A stretch of DNA of 64,000 bases from Chlamydia avium 10DC88 (GTDB lineage Bacteria; Chlamydiota; Chlamydiia; Chlamydiales; Chlamydiaceae), in contig NZ_CP006571.1 of assembly GCF_000583875.1 (NCBI RefSeq), positions 785,416-849,415 on the forward strand. The letters are read 5' to 3'. Positions 38,217 through 48,030 of this stretch are shown here, piece by piece (position 1 is the stretch's first letter; each line of letters starts with the position of its first letter). The notes beneath the pieces are model-generated. The model worked only from the letters and a program-made list of their open reading frames with translations. It ran no database searches and was not told where the DNA came from. A program made the translations under genes and the position numbers.

Positions 38217-40094
38217 TTATATGGGTAAACAAATGTTCTTGGGAACATTCATAAGCGCAATATCTCCTGTTGAGGATTGCGTATAATCCCTCAGTGTGGG
38301 TTGTACATGCCGTGTATCTACAGGAACATAAGAAATTTCAGGTTCATCAAAAGAATATGAAGCTAATGTTGTCTTTAACCAATGTGTATCATCACGATTT
38401 GGGAATTCTTCTTTATAATGTGATCCCCTAAACTCATTACGTAAAAAAGCTCCTTTAGTAATTGCCAAAGCAAGTTCTATCATTGGTCTCATTTGACGCA
38501 CAAAATGAAATGTTTTATTCGCAAATTTTGATGAGTCATGTACAGAAACTCTTTGCAACCGTTCTCGTAATAACTTTAATTGATCTAGAGTAGCTTGAAG
38601 ATCTTTATTATTACGTTTTACTGTCACATTTCTCACCATGAGCTTGGCCATTTCCTCATGTAAAATGAAAATATTTTCTCCCCCACCTTGGGATAACAAA
38701 CGCTTATTTTCTTCTTTTTCTTGTTGCAAAGCATCAGTAAAATCTCCTGATTGTGAAGAACATGAGCCAAATGCAGAAATAAATCGTGCTGCCTCATCTC
38801 CAGCCACTAATCCAGAAAATAAACATGAAAGTAATGAATTTGCTCCTAAACGATTTGCTCCATGATATTGAAAATCTGACTCCCCACAATTAAAACAACC
38901 GGGGATATTTGTCATCTGGCGAAATCGGCTATCACGATCGAGATCATCAGCGGCGGGCCAATCTACCCAAGCCCCACCCATAGAATAATGAACGGCAGGG
39001 AAAATTCTCATTGGTACATGATTGGGATCTTCTCCAGTAAATTTTCTGTAGATATCTAATACGACCTCAAGTTTATGTCGCCTTTCTGAAGATAAATGAG
39101 TAACATCTAAAAAGACCTCCATTCGCCCATCAATTCCTAATCCTGCTTCACACACTTGTAATATAGCGCGTGCTCCAACATCACGACTTACCAAGTTTCC
39201 ATAAGCAGGATACATCTCTTCTAAGAAATACCAGGGTTCTCCTGTTTTTCCACAAGGGCGCTGAGAACCATCAGGGAAAGTAATTGTTTTTGAGGCATCT
39301 CCAGGAACCCAAATACGTCCCCCTTCACCTCGCACAGACTCAGATATTAATCTAAGCTTATCAATTCCTGGAATTGCTGTAGGATGAATCTGAATAAATT
39401 CAGGATTAGCGTATATCATTCCCTGCATAAATAATCGTCCATTTGCTGCTCCTGTACAAAATGTCGAGTTTGTTGACATTTTGAAAATCACTCCAGGCCC
39501 CCCGGTAGCAAAGATAATAGCATCTCCTTGCAGAGTTTCTAACCGATGATTAAACAAATTCATCAAAACAATGCCACAAGCCCGCCCAGCACCGTTAACT
39601 ATTAAACGCATAAATTCATGATTTTCATATTTAAAAATCTTTCCTAGATGCTCACGACGACGTACTTGCTCATCCAAGGTATACATCAATTGTTGTCCTG
39701 TAGAAGCACCGCAAAATACTGTACGATGATATAGGGTACCTCCGAAACGACGTACATCTAAAGATCCTTGAGCAGTACGATTAAAAGGGCAGCCAAAACT
39801 ATCCAACATACGAATAATTCTGGGTGCAGCTAAACACATTTCCAAAACTGGAGGCTGATCTGCGAGAAAATCTCCTCCTTTAATTGTGTCATAGGCATGA
39901 ATATAGGGAGTATCTTCTTCTTCAGAATGCAGGTTTAACGCAGCGTTAATTCCCCCTTGAGCACAAACAGAGTGCGACCGTTTTACTTTCGTCAAGGATA
40001 CTAAATGAACACAAATACCATGATCTGCTAACTTCATAGCAGCTGATAATCCTGCTAATCCTCCCCCTACTACAATGACATTACTCTGTCCCAT
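38217..40094 (-). CDS. sdhA: Succinate dehydrogenase flavoprotein subunit
   Basis: 625 residues. An FAD-binding Rossmann motif VVGGGLAGLSAAMKLADHG is at the N-terminus. The covalent-flavin region is visible in RSHSVCAQGGINAAL and the His-bearing GGTLYHRTVFCGASTGQQ, with the active-site Arg/His block in FIQIHPTAIPG and PMRIFPAVHYSMGGAWVD. It oxidises succinate to fumarate on the cytoplasmic face. Length and lack of a separate anchor pair fit the Bacillus/Chlamydia-type complex with one large cytochrome b subunit. Confidence 0.95.
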   Translation of the reverse strand: MGQSNVIVVGGGLAGLSAAMKLADHGICVHLVSLTKVKRSHSVCAQGGINAALNLHSEEEDTPYIHAYDTIKGGDFLADQPPVLEMCLAAPRIIRMLDSFGCPFNRTAQGSLDVRRFGGTLYHRTVFCGASTGQQLMYTLDEQVRRREHLGKIFKYENHEFMRLIVNGAGRACGIVLMNLFNHRLETLQGDAIIFATGGPGVIFKMSTNSTFCTGAANGRLFMQGMIYANPEFIQIHPTAIPGIDKLRLISESVRGEGGRIWVPGDASKTITFPDGSQRPCGKTGEPWYFLEEMYPAYGNLVSRDVGARAILQVCEAGLGIDGRMEVFLDVTHLSSERRHKLEVVLDIYRKFTGEDPNHVPMRIFPAVHYSMGGAWVDWPAADDLDRDSRFRQMTNIPGCFNCGESDFQYHGANRLGANSLLSCLFSGLVAGDEAARFISAFGSCSSQSGDFTDALQQEKEENKRLLSQGGGENIFILHEEMAKLMVRNVTVKRNNKDLQATLDQLKLLRERLQRVSVHDSSKFANKTFHFVRQMRPMIELALAITKGAFLRNEFRGSHYKEEFPNRDDTHWLKTTLASYSFDEPEISYVPVDTRHVQPTLRDYTQSSTGDIALMNVPKNICLPI

Positions 40095-40097
40095 ATC

Positions 40098-40997
40098 CTA
40101 TGCCATATTATATATATTCCAAATCATACTCACCCCCATAGCAATAATTACAACCATGGCACAATAACACAAATTACGTAACAATGTTTGTAAGCGCGAG
40201 GGAATGATGATTCCCCACCGAGAACTAAATGTCCATAATCCATTAAATCCATGAAATGCAGCAGCAATTACAAGTAATGTATAAAAAATTGCCATCCATA
40301 AAGATCCTAAAGCATTGCGAACTGTATATAGAAAAGCTGTACCTATACTTGGTGTAAGAAGGTAAGGATGTGTTGATAAACGAGAAACTTGGTCACCTTC
40401 AAAATCACTAATATCTAAACGCAAAGTATGGTGCTGAGGATCAGAAAAATTTACTGTAAACATTCCATGAGTCCCACGTACTATGACAGAATATCTTTCA
40501 GGATGAATCCTAACACCGTAATAAGTTTGCCCATGCAATTCTACATGAATGGGGTAACAAATAAAACGAAACTGTACAATGTGGAAAATCAATCCAAAAA
40601 GTAGGATCCATGCTGTTCTTCTTTGCCAAGTATAAGCAATATTCCTAGCATAGAATAACGCTGGCTTACTTCCTCGAGAAACTCCTGAATTAGGAGATGC
40701 TTGGAAAAGATACAGTATACCTATGACTGTGTGGCATAAAAAAGGTAATGCCAAACACACGATTTCTATTACTTTCAATCCGGGAAGACGATGAAAACTA
40801 TTGACCAGACGGACAAAGCCTGAACCTTCTCGGAAATAAGAAGAAGCTAACATATTAGTAAAAATATGCTCGCAAAGAAACAAAGTGAATACTACTCCGG
40901 CCAAAGAATGTACGCAACGTAGTATAAAGCTCACGTAGTTCTGTCGAGACTTCTGAGTAATTTCACAATTGATTTCTCTACTATCGCTATCATTCAT
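40098..40997 (-). CDS. sdhC: Succinate dehydrogenase cytochrome b558 subunit
   Basis: 299 residues from ATG 40997; an in-frame TTG at 41015 lies just after AAGGAG and is a possible alternative. Five transmembrane helices are visible with His residues placed for haem binding (RCVHSLAGVVFTLFLCEH, FHRLPGLKVIEIVCLALPFLCHTVIG in parts, GLIFHIVQF, AAFHGFNGLWTF). This is the single-subunit diheme anchor type. A soluble insertion (about 165-220) sits between helices 3 and 4. It is the first gene of sdhCAB and lies 3 nt from sdhA. Confidence 0.9.
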   Translation of the reverse strand: MNDSDSREINCEITQKSRQNYVSFILRCVHSLAGVVFTLFLCEHIFTNMLASSYFREGSGFVRLVNSFHRLPGLKVIEIVCLALPFLCHTVIGILYLFQASPNSGVSRGSKPALFYARNIAYTWQRRTAWILLFGLIFHIVQFRFICYPIHVELHGQTYYGVRIHPERYSVIVRGTHGMFTVNFSDPQHHTLRLDISDFEGDQVSRLSTHPYLLTPSIGTAFLYTVRNALGSLWMAIFYTLLVIAAAFHGFNGLWTFSSRWGIIIPSRLQTLLRNLCYCAMVVIIAMGVSMIWNIYNMA

Positions 40998-41072
40998 CGT
41001 AAGCTGTGACCCCAAAATCTCCTTACCAGAATCATAGAAGCTTACATAAAGGAAAGTAATTTTAAAAAATAA

Positions 41073-41870
41073 TTAATTTCTAACACCTCGAAGGAAACGC
41101 AAAACATTTGCATAAGCAATATCTATTAGCTCCTTAACGCTCATATTATGAATCGCTGCAATAGTTTCCAAGGTATGTGTTATATAAGCAGGTTCATTTT
41201 TCTTACCCCGTAAAGGCGTAGGAGCAAGAAAAGGCGCATCTGTTTCTACAAGCAAATGATCAAGAGGAAGTTCAGCAACAAGATCGCGTAAATTCTGAGC
41301 ATTTTTAAAAGTAACAATACCGCTAATAGACACGAACCACCCGCGAACAAGTAATTCTTTTGCTTCATCTAATGTCCCGGTAAAGCAATGTAACATTCCT
41401 GGGCAAGAACGAGCATCATGGTGATAATACTGATCTAATATGGAAAAAAAATCAGAAAAAGCAGCGCGACAATGAACAACAAGAGGTAGGGAACACTCTA
41501 ACGCTAAGGATAAATACTGGCGGAGAACTTCTTTTTGTCTCTCTCGGGCATTTTCAGTATTTGCAAAAAAATAATCCAGCCCTACTTCGCCAATAGCAGA
41601 GAGTCTTCCCGTGTGGGCAACATCGCGAAAATAACGAAAATCCTCTTCTATAGCATTCTGAGCATCTTGCGGTGGAGTCCCTGCAACATGACAAAAGCGC
41701 ATATGCGGGAATCTCTCAGCATAAATAAACGATGTATCAAGCTCCTCTTTCGTTGTTGTTACATTCACTACAAGGGAAATTCCCGAATCCCTGGCTCTAG
41801 CGATCACAGCATCTACATCTTCACAAAAAGCGGCGTCCGAAAGATGCACGTGTGCGTCAGCTAAACTCAT
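41073..41870 (-). CDS. tatD: TatD-family metal-dependent hydrolase
   Basis: 265 residues from ATG 41870, preferred over 41894 because GGGAGAG lies 4-10 nt upstream. Metal ligands of the TatD/YcfH family are visible: DAHVHLSD, GEVGLDYFF, LPLVVHCRAAF, GMLHCFTGT and LLVETDAPFLAP. Members are 3'-exonucleases or DNA-repair-associated nucleases. It lies upstream of sdhC on the same strand with a 75-nt gap, and downstream of dsbD. Confidence 0.93.
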   Translation of the reverse strand: MSLADAHVHLSDAAFCEDVDAVIARARDSGISLVVNVTTTKEELDTSFIYAERFPHMRFCHVAGTPPQDAQNAIEEDFRYFRDVAHTGRLSAIGEVGLDYFFANTENARERQKEVLRQYLSLALECSLPLVVHCRAAFSDFFSILDQYYHHDARSCPGMLHCFTGTLDEAKELLVRGWFVSISGIVTFKNAQNLRDLVAELPLDHLLVETDAPFLAPTPLRGKKNEPAYITHTLETIAAIHNMSVKELIDIAYANVLRFLRGVRN

Positions 41871-42017
41871 AACTCTCTCCCTTACAGGAAACATAAAAAT
41901 ATACTATCCCGCACCTATTTGCAATATCTTCAAGAATTCGCACTTAGAAAAAAACTTTTCTCAATGAAAATATCTCAAGTTTTAGAGAACATGGGGTGGG
42001 ACTTCATTTTGAAATAC

Positions 42018-44153
42018 TCAGCGATTCGAAAGGAGTATGTTCTCGATAACAGTTTGTGTTATTTTCTCTGGCAATACAATAGGTTCCTCTTGATTCGGAG
42101 GATAATATACATAGGAAGGAACACTAGCTCGCCCTAATCGTGCAAGTTCTTCTGTGATTCCAGGATCCTGGCGTGTCCAGTCAGCTTCTAAAGTGATCAC
42201 GCCGTGCTGTTTAAACATTTCCTGCACCGTATGAGCATATAACACATGTTTATTCATTTGGCATGTTAAGCACCACTTAGCAGTAAAGTTTACAAATACT
42301 GCATGGCCTTCCTTACGCAACTTTTCAAGTTTCGTTAAAGAAAATGACTGCCATGTTCCATCTTCTATAGTGGGATTGTGAATCTCCACAAAATAACGAG
42401 AGGCAACAAAACCTAAAGATAATGCCCCTAAAATACATCCGAAAAATAACGTTGAAGCTACTGTTCTAATTTTCCTAGGAGATACGGGAGTCCCCCACTT
42501 CCCTAGGATCCATGCTCCGAATCCAGACAACCATAAGCCCGATAATAAAACAATCAATGCTGTTGTACTTGTTTCTGAGCCAAAAATCCATGCCAACCAC
42601 GTTACTGTTCCCAAAAGCATAAAACCTGTAAGCTGCTTGAATACACTCATCCAACTTCCTGGTTTAGGAAGCAAGACAAGCATTCTAGGGAAAATCGCAA
42701 ATATGAGATAAGGCAAAGCCATCCCCAAACCAATAGCAGTAAATATAAGCAACTGACGAGTAAATGCTAAAGACATAACTAGCCCTAATACTGAACCTAA
42801 AAACGGTCCCGTACAAGGAGTTGTTACTAATGTAGCAAGAATACCATTACATAAAGAGCTTATAGCCCTATTTCTTAGACCACCAGTTTCCGCAGGTTGT
42901 AGTTTTCCTCCTAAATTTGTAAACATTGTCCCTACTTCAAATAAACCAAGAGAACTAAGAGCAAAAAGGAAAAAGATAATCATTAAGGTCGCTACAAACA
43001 TTGGTTCTTGTAGTTGGAATCCCCAACCGATGTTATGCCCTAATGTTTTTAAAAGAAAAGCAACTCCGGCCAGTGCCCAAAAACATCCCACAACACCTAG
43101 AGTATAGCATAGGCCATTCTTAATGACTGAAGAACGTTGTTCTCCAGCAGATTTAATTAATCCGTATACTTTAAGAGTAATCAAAGGCAGCACGCAAGGC
43201 ATAATATTTAAAAAGAGGCCTCCTAAAAATGCCATGACCAAAATAGTTGCAAAACCTAAGATTCCCGAACTTTGTGTTGTAGAATCTGCAGCAATATGAC
43301 CACGAATAGTAAAAGATTCTAATTGCTGCCCCATTCGATCTGTGAGTAACAAGATGCCTTCTAATTCTTGATTTCCCTGAACAACACTATCTTTTGCCTT
43401 TACCTTGAGTTTCCACTGAGTCTGAACACCATCTTTTATAGCTTCTTCTTCGGAATAAGCAAAAATTCTATCTGCTTTTTCAGATATGAACCATGCCTTT
43501 TCAGCTTCACTAGAAACCGGAATATTAATGATGATCTTTCCATCGTGACTTTTCCTTAACACTACTTGCTGCCCTTCTTCAAAAACACGAGGACGCAACT
43601 GTAGGGTTTGAGCAAAATCTCTTGCATTATTCACGTTATCAGAGGAAATGATACTGTTGCTCTCGCCATAAGGTAGGGATAATTGTAGATCTGCTTTACC
43701 GGGAATACAGCTATCATTGCATGCCAACCATTCTACGTGTGCTTGTATTACTGCATTCTCTCCCTCTGCTGACTCAGGAGAACATATATCTGCAACAATA
43801 AACACGGTGCTGTCATAACCGAAATACGTTGTTCCCTCTTCCTCAAAAACCTGAGGCGCGGGCCAATGCTCCTCATTAACAACAAATCCTTCGGGTAGAT
43901 TCCAATGAATCTTTAGAGGGCTTCCTACCTCACCGGGGTTTTTCCAATAAATATGACTACCCTCAGGTCCAGAAATACGTATTCCTACACTGAATTGCTT
44001 TCCTCGAGGAATATGAGAACCCGCAGCAATCAAGCTGGCTCCTCCTTCTTCTTGATTCCCTTTTTCTTGAGCGCGTAAAGTACTCATAGATATAGGCAAT
44101 AAAAAGAATGCTGTTGCCAGGATAATTTGAAAATACTTTTTGATTTTATTCAA
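42018..44153 (-). CDS. dsbD: Thiol:disulfide interchange protein DsbD
   Basis: 711 residues. A signal sequence (about 1-28) is followed by a periplasmic alpha domain (about 30-270) with the Cys pair in VEWLACNDSCIPGKADLQLSL (split here by text only). Eight hydrophobic helices follow (about 295-560) with Cys in LNIMPCVLPLITLK and TTPCTGPFLG. The C-terminal thioredoxin-like gamma domain has the motif NFTAKWCLTCQMNKHVLY. DsbD carries reducing power from the cytoplasm to the periplasm, relevant for the cysteine-rich envelope of chlamydiae. It is divergent from exbB. Confidence 0.93.
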   Translation of the reverse strand: MNKIKKYFQIILATAFFLLPISMSTLRAQEKGNQEEGGASLIAAGSHIPRGKQFSVGIRISGPEGSHIYWKNPGEVGSPLKIHWNLPEGFVVNEEHWPAPQVFEEEGTTYFGYDSTVFIVADICSPESAEGENAVIQAHVEWLACNDSCIPGKADLQLSLPYGESNSIISSDNVNNARDFAQTLQLRPRVFEEGQQVVLRKSHDGKIIINIPVSSEAEKAWFISEKADRIFAYSEEEAIKDGVQTQWKLKVKAKDSVVQGNQELEGILLLTDRMGQQLESFTIRGHIAADSTTQSSGILGFATILVMAFLGGLFLNIMPCVLPLITLKVYGLIKSAGEQRSSVIKNGLCYTLGVVGCFWALAGVAFLLKTLGHNIGWGFQLQEPMFVATLMIIFFLFALSSLGLFEVGTMFTNLGGKLQPAETGGLRNRAISSLCNGILATLVTTPCTGPFLGSVLGLVMSLAFTRQLLIFTAIGLGMALPYLIFAIFPRMLVLLPKPGSWMSVFKQLTGFMLLGTVTWLAWIFGSETSTTALIVLLSGLWLSGFGAWILGKWGTPVSPRKIRTVASTLFFGCILGALSLGFVASRYFVEIHNPTIEDGTWQSFSLTKLEKLRKEGHAVFVNFTAKWCLTCQMNKHVLYAHTVQEMFKQHGVITLEADWTRQDPGITEELARLGRASVPSYVYYPPNQEEPIVLPEKITQTVIENILLSNR

Positions 44154-44245
44154 AATAACCCCATTTTATTTTTAAATCGGCATTTAATTATACTAAAAAT
44201 ATTTAATTTTATTTATTTTTTATAAACTTCTTCAGTAAAACCTTC

Positions 44246-44274
44246 TTGGCTCTATACTAGAATTTTGATAGGAT
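44246..44274 (+). promoter_or_regulatory. Candidate promoter of the exbB-tolB-pal cluster
   Basis: TTGGCT (44246-44251), 17-nt spacer, TAGGAT (44269-44274), 45 nt before the exbB ATG at 44320 and directed away from dsbD. Each hexamer matches 4 of 6 consensus positions. Confidence 0.45.
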
Positions 44275-44319
44275 CATCTTTTAGTCTACTCCCATAATGT
44301 GTAAAGAACTTTATCGTTT

Positions 44320-45017
44320 ATGCTGCAAAGTGTTCATAACCCCATCATTCAGGCTTATCAGGAAGCTGATCTTTTTGGTAAGGGGATATTTTTTAGCCTA
44401 CTGCTTCTTTCTTTATGTACTTGGACAGTACTACACCAAAAGCTTGCTATTCAAAAAAATTTTTAAAATCAGGAAAATCTCTTAAAGATTTCTTAATAAA
44501 AAATCGCCACGCCCCCCTATCTTTGGAAATTCATCCCGAGTTAAATCCTTTTGCCGACCTATACTTCACAATCAAACGAGGCACTCTAGAGCTGCTAGAT
44601 AAAAACCGTCAGCAAGCCCCAGATCAAGGACCGGTACTATCTATTGAAGATATCCAATCTTTGGAAACTTTGTTGGGAGCTGTCATGCCAAAATATCGTG
44701 CTCTCATGTATGAAAATAACTTCATTCCCATAACAACGATAAGCCTAGCCCCTTTCTTAGGCCTTCTAGGAACTGTCTGGGGAATTTTATTAGCTTTTTC
44801 TCATATTAATTCAGGACAGGTAAGTAATACAGCCATGATGGAAGGATTGGCTACAGCCTTGGGCACAACAATTGTTGGATTATTTGTAGCCATCCCCTCC
44901 CTCATCGGGTTTAATTATCTCAAAGCTCATTCTTCTCGATTAATTCTAGAAATTGAACAAACAGCATATCTATTATTAAATTCCATAGAAGTAAAATATC
45001 GCCAAACAAAGCTATGA
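44320..45017 (+). pseudogene. exbB: ExbB/TolQ proton channel subunit (CT596-like), split by an apparent 1-base deletion
   Basis: From ATG 44320 the first frame encodes MLQSVHNPIIQAYQEADLFG, then a transmembrane helix (GIFFSLLLLSLCTWTVL), and stops at 44464-44466. The downstream frame continues with LKSGKSLKDFLIKNRHAPL and the two C-terminal ExbB helices, including TTISLAPFLGLLGTVWGILL and ATALGTTIVGLFVAIPSLIG. One extra base in the A7T5 run (44453-44464) fuses them into a 232-residue ExbB/TolQ of normal length. Starting instead at 44415 would lose the first helix. Because the protein powers the Tol system, sequence error is more likely than loss. The stop overlaps exbD (ATGA). Confidence 0.8.
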
Positions 45018-45421
45018 AGCGAACTATCATCGAAGATGTTGAAGAAGAATCTAATGTAAACCTCACACCACTTATTGATATTGTTTTTGTTATTTTAATG
45101 GCATTTATGATTACCATGCCTTTAATACGATTAGATTCAATCACCCTAGCTCCTGGAACAGAGAAACATGAAGCACTTGAAAAAGATGAAACATCAACAA
45201 CTGTTATCAAGGTATTTGCCGACTGTACAATATCGTTAAATGATCAGATACTTTCTTTAAGAGAACTAAAAACACAACTCACACTTTTACATCAACAATA
45301 CCCACAGAGAATTCCCTTACTCTTACAAGACGGAAATACTCCTTTTAAAGTATATCAAGAGGTAAAAGCAATTGTAGAGTCTGCGGGATTTCATGAACTT
45401 CACATAGCTTTAAAAAGCTAA
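45014..45421 (+). CDS. exbD: ExbD/TolR biopolymer transport protein
   Basis: 135 residues. It has an N-terminal helix (about 18-38) containing the functional Asp in VNLTPLIDIVFVILMAFMIT, then a periplasmic domain of about 90 residues; both are typical of ExbD/TolR. It forms a proton-driven motor with ExbB. It overlaps exbB by 4 nt and precedes the TolA-like gene by 2 nt. Genomic context (tolB, pal) makes TolR the more fitting role. Confidence 0.93.
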   Translation: MKRTIIEDVEEESNVNLTPLIDIVFVILMAFMITMPLIRLDSITLAPGTEKHEALEKDETSTTVIKVFADCTISLNDQILSLRELKTQLTLLHQQYPQRIPLLLQDGNTPFKVYQEVKAIVESAGFHELHIALKS

Positions 45422-45423
45422 TT

Positions 45424-46143
45424 ATGAATACGTTTTTTTCTCATTTTTTTCTTGCAGCTTTAATTCACGGAGCATGTATCGCTCTTTTAATTTATTCTCC
45501 TGGGAAAACAAAACACCTGAAATTACACCCTTTTAAAGAAAAATTAGTTTTTATTCATGAACCTCCAACCCCTGTACAATCTACCCAATCTACAGCTGCT
45601 CAAAAACACGAGACATCTATCCCTCAGTCTCCTCCTAAGAAACAAACCAAAAATTCCTCGGAGAACAAGCCGATTTCGACTCCACCCAAAGACAAAGAAA
45701 AACCTAAATGTCAATCTCAACAAACAGAAAGACTAGAAAACACCACTAAACAAGTTATTACTCAAAATAAACAACTCAAAACCATTGCAGATCTTACAAA
45801 AAAACTTTCTGATCATCTTGAGGATAGCTCATCGCATTTGAATCTAGCCTTACCGAAACATGATAAGATGCCCTTACCCATATCAGAAACACAAGAGGAA
45901 GAACTTTGCCAACTCCTTCGTGAATACATTGTCTTGCCTATTTCCGGAGAAATACGTCTTAAACTCATACTCACTCCACAAGGAAGAGTCTATGAATGTG
46001 TCATCCTATCACCAATCAGTGAAGCAGAAAAACAGTTTATTCTTACACGTATGAGCGAAATTCCTTTTACAAAATTTCTCGACAAATACAAAATCTCGAA
46101 AAATATCGTTTTTCATATTAAGCTTCTGAGTAATGAATCTTAA
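45424..46143 (+). CDS. TolA/TonB-like protein (CT598-like)
   Basis: 239 residues. One N-terminal transmembrane helix (about 7-24, [18 protein letters not shown]) is followed by a Pro/Lys/Gln/Thr-rich linker (about 40-130) and a C-terminal globular domain with [20 protein letters not shown] and [20 protein letters not shown]. The last part resembles the TolA/TonB C-terminal fold in its layout, with a basic-to-beta pattern. Topology and position between TolR and TolB make it the likely energy transducer of the Tol-Pal machine. The sequence similarity is weak, so the name is inference. Confidence 0.8.
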   Translation: MNTFFSHFFLAALIHGACIALLIYSPGKTKHLKLHPFKEKLVFIHEPPTPVQSTQSTAAQKHETSIPQSPPKKQTKNSSENKPISTPPKDKEKPKCQSQQTERLENTTKQVITQNKQLKTIADLTKKLSDHLEDSSSHLNLALPKHDKMPLPISETQEEELCQLLREYIVLPISGEIRLKLILTPQGRVYECVILSPISEAEKQFILTRMSEIPFTKFLDKYKISKNIVFHIKLLSNES

Positions 46144-46160
46144 CCAGAAGGAAAGTAGAA

Positions 46161-47444
46161 ATGTTCCTCCGTGTTCTGATTAGTACGTTTCTTATTTTCG
46201 GATGGAGACCTTCATATGCAAGAGATTTAGAAGTCATCGTACGCTCAGAAGCCACTACATTTCCCCTGCATGTAGAACTCCACATTCGTTCTACAGATGC
46301 AAAGCAACAACAATATTTACATGCATTGAGTAATGTGTTTATTAATGATCTCGCCCTTGGAGATATCTTACAACCCTCATTTGTAAAACCAGGGGCAGCA
46401 TCAACCTCTCTACGCATTGCTATAATTGATCACTATCCTGAGCTTATTTTCAGTTTAGCGAAAGCCAATCAGGAGTATCAACCTATCCACTCTATTATCC
46501 TTACAGAAGACACTCAGAAAAATCGTCAAAAAATCCATGAATCTGCTGACAAGCTACACTATGTACTAACAAATATTCCGGGAATTAGTTCAGGAAAAAT
46601 TGTTTTTTCTTTATGTAAACCTACACAAGATCAAGAATTAAAACATGGAGAACTATGGACTGTAGACCACGACGGTGAAAATTTACGTCCTCTTACCCAG
46701 GAAAATTCTTTATCAATCACACCTCATTGGACAAATATAGGTGAAAATACTACGTATTTCTATGTATCTTATAAATTAGGTATTCCTAAGATCTTTCTAG
46801 GTTCTTTAGGGGAGTCTTCGGGAAGAAAAATTCTCAATTTACCAGGAAACCAATTTATGCCCGCTTTCTCTCCTAGAAAAAAGCTTCTTGCCTTTATCTC
46901 TGATAGTTGTGGTAACCCTGATCTATTTTTACAATCATTTTCCCTAGTTACAGGTGCTATGGGGAAACCACGCCGCATACTCAACGAGACTTATGGCACA
47001 CAAGGAAATCCCTCATTTAGTCCTGATGGTTCTAAACTGGTTTTTGTTTCTAATAAAGATGGAAGACCTCGACTGTATACTCTCCAAATCGAACCTGAAA
47101 TTCAAACACCAAAGCTTCTAACTAAAAAATATAGAAATAGCAGTTGCCCTGTATGGTCTCCGGATGGTACAAAAATAGCTTTTTGCTCTGTAATTAAGGG
47201 CGTCCGCCAAATTTGTATTTATGATCTCTCTACAGGAAGAGATTCTCAACTTACAACTACTCCTATAAACAAGGAAAGTCCTTCATGGGCTATGGATAGT
47301 CAACATCTCGTATATAGCGCAGGAAATGCAGAAGAGTCGGATATTTATTTATTAAGTCTAATCACTCAAAAAACCAAAAAAATTGTTATAGGACCAGGAG
47401 AAAAACGCTTCCCTTCTTGGGGAGCACCTAAAATAACTAAATAA
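46161..47444 (+). CDS. tolB: Tol-Pal periplasmic protein TolB
   Basis: 427 residues. A signal peptide ([20 protein letters not shown]) precedes an N-terminal TolB_N-like domain. Repeats of the WD40-like beta-propeller (PD40) follow: [73 protein letters not shown] and [16 protein letters not shown]. TolB binds Pal and couples it to TolA. AAGGAAAG (46149-46156) supports the start. Confidence 0.93.
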   Translation: MFLRVLISTFLIFGWRPSYARDLEVIVRSEATTFPLHVELHIRSTDAKQQQYLHALSNVFINDLALGDILQPSFVKPGAASTSLRIAIIDHYPELIFSLAKANQEYQPIHSIILTEDTQKNRQKIHESADKLHYVLTNIPGISSGKIVFSLCKPTQDQELKHGELWTVDHDGENLRPLTQENSLSITPHWTNIGENTTYFYVSYKLGIPKIFLGSLGESSGRKILNLPGNQFMPAFSPRKKLLAFISDSCGNPDLFLQSFSLVTGAMGKPRRILNETYGTQGNPSFSPDGSKLVFVSNKDGRPRLYTLQIEPEIQTPKLLTKKYRNSSCPVWSPDGTKIAFCSVIKGVRQICIYDLSTGRDSQLTTTPINKESPSWAMDSQHLVYSAGNAEESDIYLLSLITQKTKKIVIGPGEKRFPSWGAPKITK

Positions 47445-47454
47445 AGAGAACTAT

Positions 47455-48030
47455 ATGAAAAAACAATATTTAAGCATGTTAACTTGCTGGTTATTGGCCC
47501 TTTTTTCCTTATCTTCATGCTCTTACCCATGCGGAGACTGGGATGTTGTTTGTTACAATTGCCAGAATACTAACAAGAAAAAACAACATGCGTGTGCATT
47601 TGTTCCTCTGTACTCGAACGATGAAATTAACCAAAACCTTGTAAATACCTATGATTCAAAAGAGGAACAATTATATAAAACTAGCAGCTCTGTAGCGTTT
47701 CGAAACATTACCTTTGCAACAGATAGTTATACTATTAAAGGTGAGGAGAACCTGGCTATTTTATCCAGTCTTGTTCGTCATATGCAAAAATCGCCAAAAG
47801 TAACTTTATATATTGAGGGACATACAGATGAACGTGGGGCAGCATCTTACAATCTTGCACTAGGGGCTCGCCGAGCTAATGCTGTGAAACAACATTTAAT
47901 CAAACAAGGTATTGCTCCTGAACGACTATTCACGATTTCTTATGGGAAGGAACGCCCAATTAGTCTGTCTCATGATGAGCTTGCCTGGCAACAAAATCGT
48001 CGTACGGAATTTAAAGTCCATGCACGTTAA
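47455..48030 (+). CDS. pal: Peptidoglycan-associated lipoprotein Pal
   Basis: 191 residues. The lipoprotein signal ends at a lipobox with Cys (SLSSC, residue ~22). The C-terminal OmpA-like domain (about 78-190) has the diaminopimelate-binding motif region YIEGHTDERGAASYNLALGA (split here) and RANAVKQHLIKQGI. Pal tethers the outer membrane to peptidoglycan and interacts with TolB. Chlamydiae make a thin division-associated peptidoglycan, which fits. The 3' end overlaps the LysM gene start by 11 nt. Confidence 0.94.
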   Translation: MKKQYLSMLTCWLLALFSLSSCSYPCGDWDVVCYNCQNTNKKKQHACAFVPLYSNDEINQNLVNTYDSKEEQLYKTSSSVAFRNITFATDSYTIKGEENLAILSSLVRHMQKSPKVTLYIEGHTDERGAASYNLALGARRANAVKQHLIKQGIAPERLFTISYGKERPISLSHDELAWQQNRRTEFKVHAR

